Shown here piece by piece: positions 33,701 to 44,389 of a stretch of 64,000 nucleotides of DNA. Positions within the stretch are counted from its first letter, which is position 1. Every line of letters begins with the position of its first letter. The stretch comes from Oscheius onirici (taxonomy: Eukaryota; Nematoda; Chromadorea; Rhabditida; Rhabditidae), in contig OW051469.1 of NCBI GenBank assembly GCA_932521025.1, positions 2,864,398 through 2,928,397 on the forward strand, given 5' to 3'. A model generated the notes under the pieces. The model made no database searches. It was not told the origin of the DNA and was given only the letters and a program-made list of their open reading frames with translations. A program made the position numbers and the translations under genes.

Positions 33701-34616
33701 GAATCAAAAACTGAAATGTGCGAAAGCACTGATAATTCGGAAACTGTGAATCAACTCGATGTATAAATATATAGTTTTGAAAATTAGAAGCTCATCAAGG
33801 CTAGCGGCTAAGAGTTAATGCGCAACTTCAGAAAAATGGCCGAATTTTTGATTCCAGGACTATTTTCTATCTTTAAAATTAAGAAAAGTAAGGAAGATTT
33901 CACCCAGATTTAGGTGCAAAAGCAGCTAGAAAGTACCCACTTTCCACGAATGACATTCTCCTGAAGCAGTTCCCTGACAATCGGCACGAGATTTCCCGTG
34001 TTGATCTTGTTGACCAGTCCGTGCATCTTTTTCTTCATCCGCTCCCAGTTCATCCTCTGGTACTGTTCTCCCGACTTGTCCGTCATCTGTTCCTGCATCA
34101 TTTTCAGCTTCGCCGGCGGGATGTAGGCTCCTCCGGCACGACTTCTTAAAATGTCTACCGGCTCCTTTTTCGGCTTTTCTGGCACTAAATTGAGGAAACG
34201 CTGAGGATGGAGGAAACGCAAAAACCTGGAGGAGGCGACTCCTTTCTGGCCCTTTTAGGTGACCGGGGTCGAGGGCGACGCTCTCGTGAACGCTCACGAC
34301 TTCGAGGACGGTTAGATCTGATTTCGTTGCTATTTTTTTTATAGAAAAATGAGTAAAACCTTCGCCCATCGCGATCTCTTCTCTTCGGACTCGGCGATTT
34401 GCTTCGGCTTGGTGAACGTCGTCTACGTGGCGAACGTGAGCCACTTTTCGAGCGATCGTCGCGTCTAAAACGTTGTTTTTAGATCATTTTTGGATAATTT
34501 ATAGAAAAACGTGAAAAAAGGTTAACGTACTTTTCAGCTCCCTTTTTCGCCTCCTCTCTCCGTTCCACCTCGTCCGGCGAAAGCGAACGGCTTTCGCTAC
34601 CCGATCGAGAGACCAT
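30791..34616 (-). CDS. let-858: Pre-mRNA splicing factor CWC22 / LET-858 (nucampholin)
   Basis: Twelve exons join in frame: 34616-34531, 34464-34360, 34317-34264, 34225-33941, 33550-33091, 32844-32434, 32220-31990, 31947-31820, 31751-31650, 31606-31367, 31325-31206 and 30902-30791, 777 residues. An RS-rich N-terminus (residues 1-85) is followed by the MIF4G domain ([71 protein letters not shown]), an acidic linker, the MA3 domain ([53 protein letters not shown]), and a Ser-rich then Lys/Arg-rich tail. CWC22 recruits eIF4A3 to spliceosomes for exon-junction-complex assembly. The order and spacing of blocks agree with LET-858 throughout, and no frame damage was found. The exon 3/4 border is the least certain. 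Confidence 0.95.
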
Positions 34617-35077
34617 TGTCTGAAAAATAGGTGTATTTTGAGAGAGAAATTTAGGAAAGAAACAAAAAAGGACAGAGCGCGGACCTCTAAAAAGCCTGTT
34701 GATTCGAATATCCGAGTGACGGACTATTGCGTCCTTTCTAGGTTACAGTAAGACAGAAATCGTTTGAACTCAGATTCGGCAAAGATAGCAATGCTAAAAG
34801 AGTGAAAACAGGGCGAGAAAATGCGAAGAAAGCGACTGAAAAGCTGGGAAAATCAATAAAAGGTCCGTTTGGATGTTTGCCAAAAATTAGCTAGAAAACT
34901 GCAGCCCTGAGATCATTTTACGGGGTTTCCGTAATTTGCCACTTTCTGAGCATATTGGAAGCTGAAATTTGAAGAGAAAACGCTAAATGAAACGAGCTGA
35001 AAATAACTCCCTCTCCCGAAAAAGAATGCAGTAATTTGGAAGGTTTCCCGCCATTCACAACCTTCGTCTTGATTTTC

Positions 35078-36602
35078 GGTTGGGCCTTTTTACGCCCAGA
35101 AAATTTTCTGGGCGTAAAAACGCTCCCCCATTTTAAATTGGGCGTAAAGACGCACCCTCTATTTTTAGTTGGGCGTAAAGATGCCCCCCCCCCAACGTAA
35201 TTAAGATAGGAATTTGTTTAAAACGGTGTTTTCTTTATTTCCCCACAATCGGTCCAAACGTTCCTTTAAATTTAAACAGTTAAATGTAAACAAGATAGAT
35301 TTTGTCAATAGGTTAGGGAAGTTGAATAGTAATACATAATTTGAAAATATTTCGACTGTCCAGTAACTCAAGAAAATCAGAATATCGTAAATAGCAGATA
35401 GGAACGTTTGGCCCCAAGTCGTCTGGTGAATCGATAAAACTATTGTTTTATTGCTCAGATATCTTTGACTATATTACCCTTTTTCATGAGGATTTGATAA
35501 TCATTGTTACGTATTTCTGGGTATACTTGGGCGTTGAGTCAAAACTTGACTCGACTCATTATCGAGCCAACTTAGGAAGTGGAGTGAGTCAAATTCAAGT
35601 CGATACGGACGCTGCCTTCGGTAAAGGAATTTTTAGTGCATTGATCCGCTGATGAGCTTCTACTCTTTCCAGTTAGAGATTTTTTTTCGCAAAAGAACAT
35701 GAAGCTTCATACTTTTTTGTAACTCTTTCGTCGAATAAGAACAGATTCTCATTCTTCAAAGCGATTATGCGTTGGTCAACACCCCCCTCCCTCTCGCTTT
35801 CTGACATTAGAGGCGATCGCTTTTTTTTCGAGGTGAGCTGGGCCTGTGCTTGCAAGGTGGGCTCACGTTCGACCAATCAGGGTTGGACGAACATTGCAGT
35901 TTTCGGCGAACACGAACCGAACATCTCCTATATTTTTTTGGACAGAACCGAACAGTGCGCTGTCCCCATGTTCGTTCGCAAACATGCGAACACCAACACA
36001 CCTAGAAAATTCACAAATGTTCTCCCAAATCATTTGTCTTTTTTTTGAATAATCAGTCGTTTGATGATTTCACCTTCACAAAAAAAGATTGGTCACAAGA
36101 CTGGAAATCGATAATCCAAGGGGCTAACAAAATTTATTATGCCTTTGACTCACAATCAGACATTCTATGGGTATTGCCATCAGTACTGGATAAAATGTTC
36201 GTCTTCGTGCCCTTTTGAACTCAGTTCGAGCCCCGAACAGTTGGCCCTCGAACACGGAACTGTTCGTAATTATATGTCACTCCAACCCTGCAACCAATAG
36301 TTTGTGCTAGTAGGGTTAGATAGTCAAGTTTGAATTTGGAATTATCTGATTTTCTCTATTACCATGGTGGAGGCATTAAGGGCAGTTCAGAGGGGATCAA
36401 CGAAGAACTGATTGTCCAGTCAACCTTTTAACGAAATTTTGAGAAACAGCTCTTACGGATTATCGAAAACAGGAGAGGACACCATCAAGACTCACAATTC
36501 TACGGAGGGGGAGAGGGCGTCTTTACGCCCAGCTAGAATAGAGGGTGCGTCTTTACGCCCAATTTAAAATGGGGGTGCGCTTTTACGCCCAGAAAAATTC
36601 CC
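35078..36602. mobile_element. Mutator-like non-autonomous element with repeated-motif TIRs
   Basis: The left (about 35078-35190) and right (about 36506-36602) termini are inverted copies, each made of three GGGCGTAAA-(A/G)ACGC units separated by ccattttaaattg and ctctattt. The flanks repeat cttgattttc (35068-35077 and 36603-36612), a 10 bp duplication in the 9-11 bp range of Mutator-like elements. The 1.5 kb interior has no transposase and is itself interrupted by a hAT MITE. Confidence 0.75.
35878..36290. mobile_element. hAT-like MITE nested inside the Mutator-like element
   Basis: The element begins CAGGGTTGGA and ends TCCAACCCTG, flanked by cgaccaat on the left and caaccaat on the right (7 of 8 bases), an 8 bp duplication as hAT elements make. 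The inside is rich in gttcg / cgaac words (cgaacatt, gttcgttcgc, gaactgttcg). The terminal CAGGGTTGG matches the element at 15803-16191. Confidence 0.75.
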
Positions 36603-36612
36603 CTTGATTTTC

Positions 36613-38758
36613 AAGGTAGTCGTGACGAGACGAATACCGTATTTTGTTGTCTCTTTAAATTTGGCGGAATTTCAAACCCATATTATTTCCAGTCAATCTC
36701 AAATGCTTGTCCACGTGACTTTAGGCCTAATCCCGGTGGCAATAGCCGGTTTGTTGCCTCTGATGATGATTCCCGAAAGGGCGGACAGCTGCAATTATGG
36801 CATTTTGCCCAAAATTTCCTTTCAAACTATCGGTTTTACCAACTTTTCTCCGTTTTAGAGAGAAACCGGCGAGAAAAGACCCCGAACCAAGTACTAACTA
36901 AGCCCAACGTCTTCTGACTTTATAGATCGGACGAAAGTCTCAATGTTCATTGAAAGTTGCCCGAAAATCGAAACTGGTCATGCTGTCTCTCTAAACTCAC
37001 CTGATGTAATCCCAATTTCGCCTTCAGTCAACAAATCATTCTGTCCGGAACGCTGCCATAAATCAGCCAGCGTTTTCATCGTGAAGATGGGCGCGCGTCG
37101 GCGCCAAGTGCTTGTCAACGACGATGTGGACACAGTCACTCTCATGTTCTGCCTCTCTTACCCTCCGGCGATCAGTCTGACCACTTCTGGTGGGTACTCT
37201 TTGGACGAAAAAAGTTGCTGTTCAACAAACACTTCAACTTTTGCACAAGATGAGCACTTCCGCTCACGTGTTATGTTTTCTTCTGTCTCTGTCTCCGTCA
37301 CTCAGTTTGCCACTCTCAGTCTCTCTGTTCTAGTTAACCTAAAATTGCTCCAAAGCGTTCTGAAACCTAATTGACCGCAAAATTGCTCCACCAACAAAGG
37401 ACTCAAAAAGAAGACTTCCGAACCCAAAAACCATACCATTCTCCCAACATTTAGATCATAAATTTCGCGCCTTTTTCTCACCCTTACAGTATCATCTTGA
37501 ACAGAATCTTTTTCTCTGTCTGGGGCGTCAATGTTCGCACATCGGGGTTCTTTCTTGGTCATTTCCGCCATCCAGTGTCATTTTAGACTGACTCGCTTCG
37601 ATGTTTGGCACCTTCTCACTTTCTGTCTCTCTCATCCAGTAGAACAGCTGTTCTCATTCCTGTTGTTTTGTTTCCAAAGCCTTGGCGAAGTTTGCCAAAA
37701 TGTCCAAGTCTCAAAAACAACAAACTATCTCCTTTGGTCTGTGAACAAGACAAGATTTGTGGGAATCATCTTGGGTTGGTCTCTACGTCAGGGAGGAAGT
37801 GACGCCGTGTCCAACTTTGGTCTCTCCTTTTGATTGTTTGGAATCCTGGGGCCGGTTGGAGACTACGTTTTCATTCAAAAAGACCTTGCTGAAGTGCCAG
37901 AAGTATATACCAATAGAACCAATCTTACGTACTCTTATTTTTTCTCCAATACCCCCATTGTTCATTTAACTTGTTACTGACCATTCTTTGACCGGCTCGG
38001 CTCATCTCCTGTAGTTACGAATATAGGAACCACGAGTTTTCATGGGCTTACAAGTACAAAATAATATCGTAATTCAATAGTTTTCGTTGTGAGATCCACT
38101 CTAAAACCTTTATTCCTACGCTCTCTTTGACAAAGGTGGAGGTCAAAAAGTATGCATCTTTTTGGCTAGAAGACGTCACATTTTAGCTTTCCCATGTTTT
38201 GCAAAGTTGTTGAGGAAATCCTGGGCTACAACTTTTCAGAACATCAAAAAGTTAAAATATGTCATCTTCAGCTCGTAAAAGGTCATGACTTCTCGGGGGT
38301 GCCTCAAATAGAGGTCTTGTATTTGGATGACAATAACCTCAAGTGAACCTTGCTGCTTGCACTTGACAAAAAAAATTCCTTTCGATTTCTTGACCGCAAC
38401 ATTTGTCTTAATCAAATCACGATCATTTTGCCACCCTAACCCTTCTCGCAACAGTGTCAACGCTCGAACAAGAACCTGTGACAAAGAGGCGAGTCACATT
38501 AGAACTGGGACCGGTACCTTGGCTAAACAAGACCACACTCTTTGTAACAATACTCTTTTCCCCAACGCTTTCATCAGTTTTCCTCAGACTGTCCAGACTG
38601 TCCTCTTTGCCTCTTTTTTGGCGTCTCTTACAACCTCTCCGCCGCACATTAATTGCCTAATTCGACGGCCTGACCTTCGGGGCAGCCCCCTCTCTGTTCA
38701 GTTAGTCTGAGCCCTTTCTCTCTTTTTCTGTTCTTTGATAACTAGAGAGATTCAGAGG
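36613..38758. other. Intergenic region upstream of the amino-acid transporter
   Basis: No supported gene. A frame starting at 37087 (MGARRRQVLVNDDVDT) could be an alternative 5' exon but has no match or confirmed splice. A palindromic repeat copy lies at 38195-38250, and GACAGA-rich tracts lie near 38830. Confidence 0.35.
38190..38250. repeat. Short palindromic repeat (gcaaagttgt...acaacttttcagaacat)
   Basis: The inverted halves tttgcaaagttgt and acaacttttcagaacat surround a 15-20 bp loop. The same unit occurs near 1478-1615, 50480-50525 and 55553-55610. Confidence 0.55.
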
Positions 38759-41252
38759 ATGCATGCCTCTTCGTTTACGACGGCGCTGTTTCGGAAGAAG
38801 ACCTTCGAGGGAGGAAGAGGTGAGTTCGGGGACAGACTGGGACAGAGAGACAGAGGTATAGGAGGACAGAGAGATAGAGAGACAGAGGGACAGAGACAAA
38901 GAGTAAGAGAGTCAGGGACAGATATTATAAATCCGAACCAGACGGAACAGTCTGTTTAATGTTTTCGCCCTTTTTCTGGCCATAATCTGGTCGTCTCTAT
39001 AAAATCGAGATATATCATCATAAACGCTGGATCACTCTAGTTCGAGAGTAATCTGACCTCTCTGTTTCTCTTTCATTTTTCGTGGTTATTGAAAGTTAGA
39101 CCCAAGTGGCTTGGAAAAACTTCCCAAACCAGTTCATCATCCTATTCAACCCTTTTTCCAGGTGTCATGGCCACCGAAATGCAACGCGTCTTGACCGTGG
39201 TCGATGTAACAGCCCTGGCTATTGGACAGATGATTGGAGCTGGAATTTATGTCTTGACCGGTGAGAGAGACATTTTATGACCGCTTAAAAAGTTCTGGGG
39301 GCAGACAGTAACAGTTTGTGCTTTCATTTGTGGGTTCAGAGAGAACAAGGCCATCCTTTCCAAAAAAAATCAGTAGAATTATGAGATTTCTTCAGGTTCC
39401 GTCGTCCGGAACATTGCCGGTCCCTCCATCATCCTCTCCTTCTTCCTAGCTGGAGTTGCTGCTCTCTTCTCCGCCTTCAGCTATGCCGAGTTTGGAGCCA
39501 GGTTTCCAAGAGCTGGAAGTGCCTACACTTACGCGTATGTGGGTGTCGGAGAGGTCTGGGCCTTTATCATTGGATGGACTGTTCTTCTGGAATACATGAT
39601 TGGGAATGCAGGTAAGAAGAGAGAAACAGTCTTTTACAAACATTTCAGCTGTGGCCCGATCCTGGTCCGGCTACTTTGACAAGCTTGTCAATAATGCCGT
39701 CTCCAATTTCACTCTGTCCACTGTAGGACCAATGGGAGACGTGAGTCAGATCCAATTCCAGTAGTAAGTAAAATTGTAGGGAACGGGCTTTTTCGGACGA
39801 TATCCAGATTTCCTAGCCTTCGGACTACTAATCTTCGTCGCCATTGTCGTCTTGATGGGATCAAAATCCTCGTCAACTTTTAACAACTTCTTCGTGTTTT
39901 TAAACTTGGCGGTCATTGGCTTCGTCATCGTGGTCGGATTCAGTTACGGGGATTTTAACAACTGGATTGGAACAAATGATGCCGGAGTGTCAAAGTGAGT
40001 AACTGTCTCTGTCTCTCTCATCTCCCACTTCCAGATTCTTCCCCTACGGAACGAGTGGAACTCTAGCCGGAGCTGCTACCGTATTCTTCTCCTTCATCGG
40101 CTTCGAAGCTCTGGCCACAGCTGGAGAAGAGGCCAAGAATCCGCACACCACTATCCCATTGGCTACCTTCTCTTCCCTCGCCATCACAACCACCGTCTAC
40201 ATACTTATGGCTTCCTCTCTCACTCTCATGCTCACTTACGACCAAGTTGACCCGGAAGCAGCCTTCGCCGTCGCTTTCGAAATCAAAGGAGCCAACTATG
40301 CCATGTACATTGTAACAGTCGGAGCTCTGATCGGAATGATGAACAATCTGGTTTCTGGAGTCTTCTGTGGACCTAGAGCTCTTTATGCAATGGCCGAAGA
40401 CGGTCTGATCTTCTCATTCATTGGTAAGGTTAACAAGATGACCAAGGTACGAGTTTTGAAAATTCTCTGGCTATTTTTTGATCTCCAGGTTCCAATGAAC
40501 GCCATCTTAGTTTTCACCATATTGAATGCAGTCATTGCTCTGGTATTGGATCTGGAGGCACTGGTCGAGTTCCTGTCTATTGGTAAGCAGAGAGACAGAC
40601 TGAACTTGTAACTTTCAGGTACCCTGATGGCCTACTCCTTCGTCTCCTGCTGTGTCATCATTCTCCGCTATCAGCCAGCTCCACTGAATGGAAGCCCCGA
40701 AAAGATGGATAATGGCGGAAATCTGTACCGATGGGTCCCTTTCCGAAACTTTTGGGAATCAATGCCAGAGGGTCGTTCCATTTGCGTCGCTGTCGTCGGT
40801 CTGATTCTGTCCCAGTTCTGGCTGGCAGCAAACTGTAGGCTTGGTAAGGATTCGGGCAACAGACTGAATGAATGATGTTCAGAAGCCTATAACAGCATTC
40901 CCGGCTGTATCTCTTTGGCTCTGAGTGCCATTTCTGTTATGACCTTCTTCATTTTAATTCTCGGACACGAGCAGAATGAACTGGATCTGGCTTACAAAGT
41001 AAGAGTAACGCAGACATAGATATATGGTTTTTTCAGGTCCCCTTCGTTCCCTACATCCCGGCCCTCAGTTTAACCATCAATGTCTTTATGATGGTCTTCC
41101 TGAACGGCATGACCTGGATCCGGATGGTCATCTGGATGCTGATTGGCCTCATGATCTACACCTGTTACGGGTTCAGTCACAGCAAGGAGGGAATCAAGAG
41201 ACGGAGTGTGAGAGACGCAGTGAATAGAGCTGTCGCCGTGACTGCCAAGTAA
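38759..41252 (+). CDS. Cationic amino-acid transporter (SLC7A CAT-type, APC superfamily)
   Basis: Ten exons join in frame: 38759-38819, 39162-39260, 39396-39611, 39649-39740, 39780-39994, 40035-40446, 40489-40582, 40619-40843, 40883-40998 and 41037-41252, 581 residues. The N-terminus LFRKKTFE...MQRVLTVVDVTALAIGQMIGAGIYVLTG carries the CAT cytoplasmic lead and the first helix with the GAGIYV substrate motif. Other family blocks are GPSIILSFFLAGVAALFSAFSYAEFGAR, the GFEALATAGEEAKNP loop, and SGVFCGPRALYAMAEDGL. About 14 membrane helices are expected. It should import arginine/lysine at the plasma membrane. The ATG follows attcag-agg, a likely trans-splice site. AATAAA lies at 41343. Substrate is inferred from subfamily features. 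Confidence 0.92.
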
Positions 41253-41736
41253 AGACATATGATGCTGGAAGCGGGTCCTCTGACTACTAGTCGTCACTGA
41301 TTGATCTCATTTATGTGTGGTGTACATTCTTTTAAGACGGCCAATAAAATTGAATCGAATAGTTCACAAAAAACAATCGTTACAGTCAAGGCGAGATGAA
41401 AAAGTTTGCTTTCGAATAAAGCTGTGTCTCAATCAGTCTCGGGAGGGTGTAAAAAGTGCTTATTAAAAATGTAAAAGAGTGTTACTATGCAAGGGGGATT
41501 GAACTCGAAATTTGTGGTGTTCCAGTCAGCCCTCTTAGCCACTGCGCTACGCAGCAAAGTTTAGCGGCGCTTTTGGTCGACTTCATCACTCTAGATTATC
41601 GTCACTCTAGATCACAGTTCTGTGATTTTCAGCCACGAGGCTCGCTTTGAGACAAGATCTATAGAAAAAAGAATGCATGTAAACAATTTCATTCGACATT
41701 GAAAGATCGCAAAGTTCTGTGGGAAAGACGGAGAGT
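41253..41736. other. Gap between amino-acid transporter and homeobox-like gene
   Basis: It contains the transporter poly(A) signal (41343-41348) and a tRNA-like sequence (41495-41562). Nothing else seen. Confidence 0.5.
41495..41562 (-). repeat. tRNA-like sequence (minus strand)
   Basis: Read on the minus strand it has a perfect box A (TAGCGCAGTGG) and a near-perfect box B (GAGTTCAATCC) about 35 bases apart. The anticodon and T stems do not pair well enough for a functional tRNA. It is part of a set with the copies near 50.6, 54.9 and 59.2 kb. Confidence 0.5.
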
Positions 41737-42420
41737 CTATGGGGTGTTGTTCAGCTGCCAGACGGACTGATCCTGCTCGATGATCGGAGAGTCCGGTTCA
41801 ACCTTGATGGGCAGGAATTGTTTAGGCTCTTCAGTCTTGATCGGAATCGGAACGGCTGACGGTTCCATCGTCCGAGAGCCGGGTTCAGTTTTGATCTTGA
41901 TCTTCTGGACGACTTCAGGCTCTTTAGTACTGGTCGGAATCAGCTTCTCCTGGGACTGTCTCATCTGCCGCTCGATCATTCGCTCCCGACGACGGCGATT
42001 AGCGAACCAGGTCTTAGTTTATCATTACTTACAAAAGATGGAAATAGTACCGTAATCCTCTTCCTCTTGGAGCTGTATGGCTAGTCGTATACGGAGTTCC
42101 AGAGCCGGATGGTGAATCGGCTTCCATGATGGCCACCTGCTCTTTAAAGAATCTCGTGCGCTCTGTCCAGAATGCAATTTTGAACTGGAAAAGAATTGAG
42201 CTTACGCTGAAAGTTTTGCAACTGTGAGAGACACGGCAGAGGAACTGCGAACAACCGAAGAGGCGCAGCAGGTCTGGAGGTCAGAAGTTGAGGCATCATG
42301 TACATTGGAGGCAGCATGAAGTTGTATCCTGAAGTCATGGCCAAAGGACAGGACATCGTAGGGTGGTAAAGATAGAGAACAGAAGAACTCACTTTGACTC
42401 ATTTCCTGTACATGTTCCAT
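41737..42420 (-). pseudogene. Homeobox gene, frame-broken
   Basis: On the minus strand an ATG at 42420 (MEHVQEMSQ) splices to an exon reading YNFMLPPMYMMPQLL, then, using the acceptor tggacag, to QRTRFFKEQVAIMEAD, a good homeodomain helix 1. In the next frame the same exon reads HHPALELRIRLAIQL, resembling helix 2, and in the third frame SSKRKRITTWFANRRRRER, an excellent helix 3 that continues across the intron at about 42050-42010. So three helices lie in three frames, and the spacing from helix 1 to the WF pair is five or six residues too short. The 80-residue tail (41979-41737), with several IKTE/VKPE-type motifs, is still open. Two small deletions, or assembly indels, explain this. No intact reading was found. 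Confidence 0.55.
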
Positions 42421-42813
42421 CTAGACCAAAACCTCTAACTGACGGGACAATTGCTTCTGAAAATCCCCTAGACTTGTCAGATTTAGTCCTTGTCAAGTCT
42501 TGTCAGAATTTCATTGGAACAACGCTCCGGCTACAAACGGGCATAGGACCTGGACTAGTAAGATACATTTTCGCTAAAAACTTCCGGCTTCCCACAGGTC
42601 CGGTCTTCTCAATTTTTCAGCTCAGAGTTTTCCATCCAGGAAAGTTTGAGTTCTCCTTCGAAAACTGTTAAATGAGCTATTATTTTTTCAACTTTTCAAA
42701 CTTTTTTTTCTAAAGTTTTGGAACATGCATAAATTAACAAAGAAATAATAACTTTTCAAACGTTTTTTAGAAGTTTTTGTTGCCAAACAAAAACAGTATT
42801 CAAATTGATAGCG

Positions 42814-43677
42814 ATGGACAGTTAGTTTAGAGCGTGGAAGACCTACTAAGAATTTCCAGATTCCTACCACGACCACCACGATGTCGACATCATCGAGACT
42901 GATAGAGAGGCGGCTGCCATCGTCATCGTCTGGCAGGATGACACTGTTCGTCGAAGATTCGTCCAGAAGGTCTTCGGTCTCATGACGGCCATGCTCCTCG
43001 TCGTCACCGTCATGGGCAGTGTGACTGTCTTCCACGACGGAGCCAGGGAGTTTTTCAAGATGCACTGGTACATTGGTCTGCTGGCAGCAATCATCTTCTT
43101 TGTCGTCTATTTGCTGCTCGTCTGTGTCAAGAAGCTCCGCAGCAAGTTTCCTTGGAATCTTCTCCTGCTCATCGCTCTGGTTAGTTCAGATAACTGTCCT
43201 CCCGTCCCTGTCCCTGTCCCTCTGTTTCTATTCTCGACAAATTTTTCCCAGACCCTCTCCATGGGCTTCGTGGTGATGTCCAACTGTGCCCACGCGGATC
43301 CAGCCTCTGTCGTTCTCATCTTCCTGGTGACGACGCTCTCCTGCATGGCCATCATCTGTTTCGCCTCCTTTACCAAGATGAAAATTGACGGATGCGCGTT
43401 CATCCTAGCTTCTGTCGCCCTCAGTGCCATCCTCTACCTGATCGGAGCCGTCATCATTGCCCTCGCCACGAAAAAGATCAACATCTGGAACCTCGTCATC
43501 TGCGGCATCTTCTGCATCATCTGGATGACGTTTCTTGCTCTGAACACCAGAAGCATTGTTCGTGGACGTGAAAGAGGAACCGCCGTCCATCCGGACGAGG
43601 TCATCTTGGGAGCTGTCGTCCTCTTCACCGACGTTGTGAACATCTTCCTCTGCATGATGGGCGCTGCCGGCAACTAG
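42814..43677 (+). CDS. TMBIM / Lifeguard family seven-helix protein (BAX-inhibitor-1-like)
   Basis: A 7-base first exon (ATGGACA, 42814-42820) joins to 42860-43179 and 43252-43677 in frame, 250 residues. The N-terminal WQDDTVRRRFVQKVFGLM is the hallmark approach to TM1. Seven hydrophobic helices follow (AMLLVVTVMGSVTVF, YIGLLAAIIFFVVYLLLV, FPWNLLLLIAL, VVLIFLVTTLSCMAIICF, AFILASVALSAILYLIGAVIIAL, LVICGIFCIIWMTFLAL, VILGAVVLFTDVVNIFL). The acidic residue in the last helix is typical of the BI-1 calcium-leak family. Relatives sit in ER, Golgi or plasma membrane and modulate calcium and cell death. The tiny first exon was chosen because it gives the only in-frame Met with a proper donor. Confidence 0.85.
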
Positions 43678-43793
43678 TAGTGTGAAAGAGGTAGATCAGG
43701 GAATGCAGAAATAAACACTCAAGGATAGGTTACTGTATTTTTTTAGAGAGTCTGATCAATATCATTTTCTCTTTGGTTTGTTCAGATCAGCTT

Positions 43794-44182
43794 TCAACTC
43801 AGACTCATTTTGTCCAGAGGATAGATCAGTTCGGCCATACAGCCATCCTCCTGACAACAGCAATACATTTTCCAAGCCCCCGTGATAGTCGCCGGCTTTT
43901 TGCAAGTTTCGCAATGAATTCTCTTTTTGCCGCATTTTTACTCGTACGTTATGGGCTTGTTTGTCCCAGCCATCTCCTTCTTTCTAGTCACAATAGCCTT
44001 ACAAGTAGTGTGTCCCTTCTCACAGGTTTGTAGCTTAAGATCACCCTTTTCAGGAGCCTTGTTGTACTTTACTCCTAAAAAAGTATATATTGTTTATCGG
44101 CTGAACTACCTGTAGGACAACTAATACTAGCCGCCACGGTGAAAAAGAGGAGAAGAAGGAAGATGGGTCGAGCATGGTTCAT
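43794..44182 (-). pseudogene. Small secreted cysteine-rich protein with an in-frame TAA
   Basis: Exon 44182-44110 encodes a signal peptide (MNHARPIFLLLLFFTVAASIS) and the first Cys. Exon 44074-43794 adds about 92 codons with a three-finger-like Cys spacing (TCEKGHTTC, then after TAA HCETC, YCCC and DGC) and ends at TGA. Codon 45 of exon 2 is TAA (43940-43938), and the frame stays open and Cys-rich on both sides of it. No GT-AG intron of normal size removes the stop. Either a recent nonsense mutation has truncated an Ly6/ET-like secreted protein or the stop is a sequence error. It is divergent from the 7TM gene 200 bp away. Confidence 0.55.
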
Positions 44183-44389
44183 TGAAACGGGAAAAAGATG
44201 GGCTGAGACAAGGGAAATTGTTTTTTCCAGACGGTATACCAATGAATATCTTCGACCAGACAGAGAAAGAGAGATAGAGAGACTGATTGTGAGAGAGACA
44301 GGTACCTCATTTTCTCTACCCTCCAATCTTGGACCAAACCAATCAAAATTCTTCTGAAATGACCCTCTGTCTCTCTCCAGTTCGCAGAA

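Noticed and set aside
37087-37200. Alternative first exon of the amino-acid transporter (MGARRRQVLV...)
   Set aside because: Phase would fit the 39162 acceptor, but the 38759 exon gives a family-like N-terminus and needs no further assumption.
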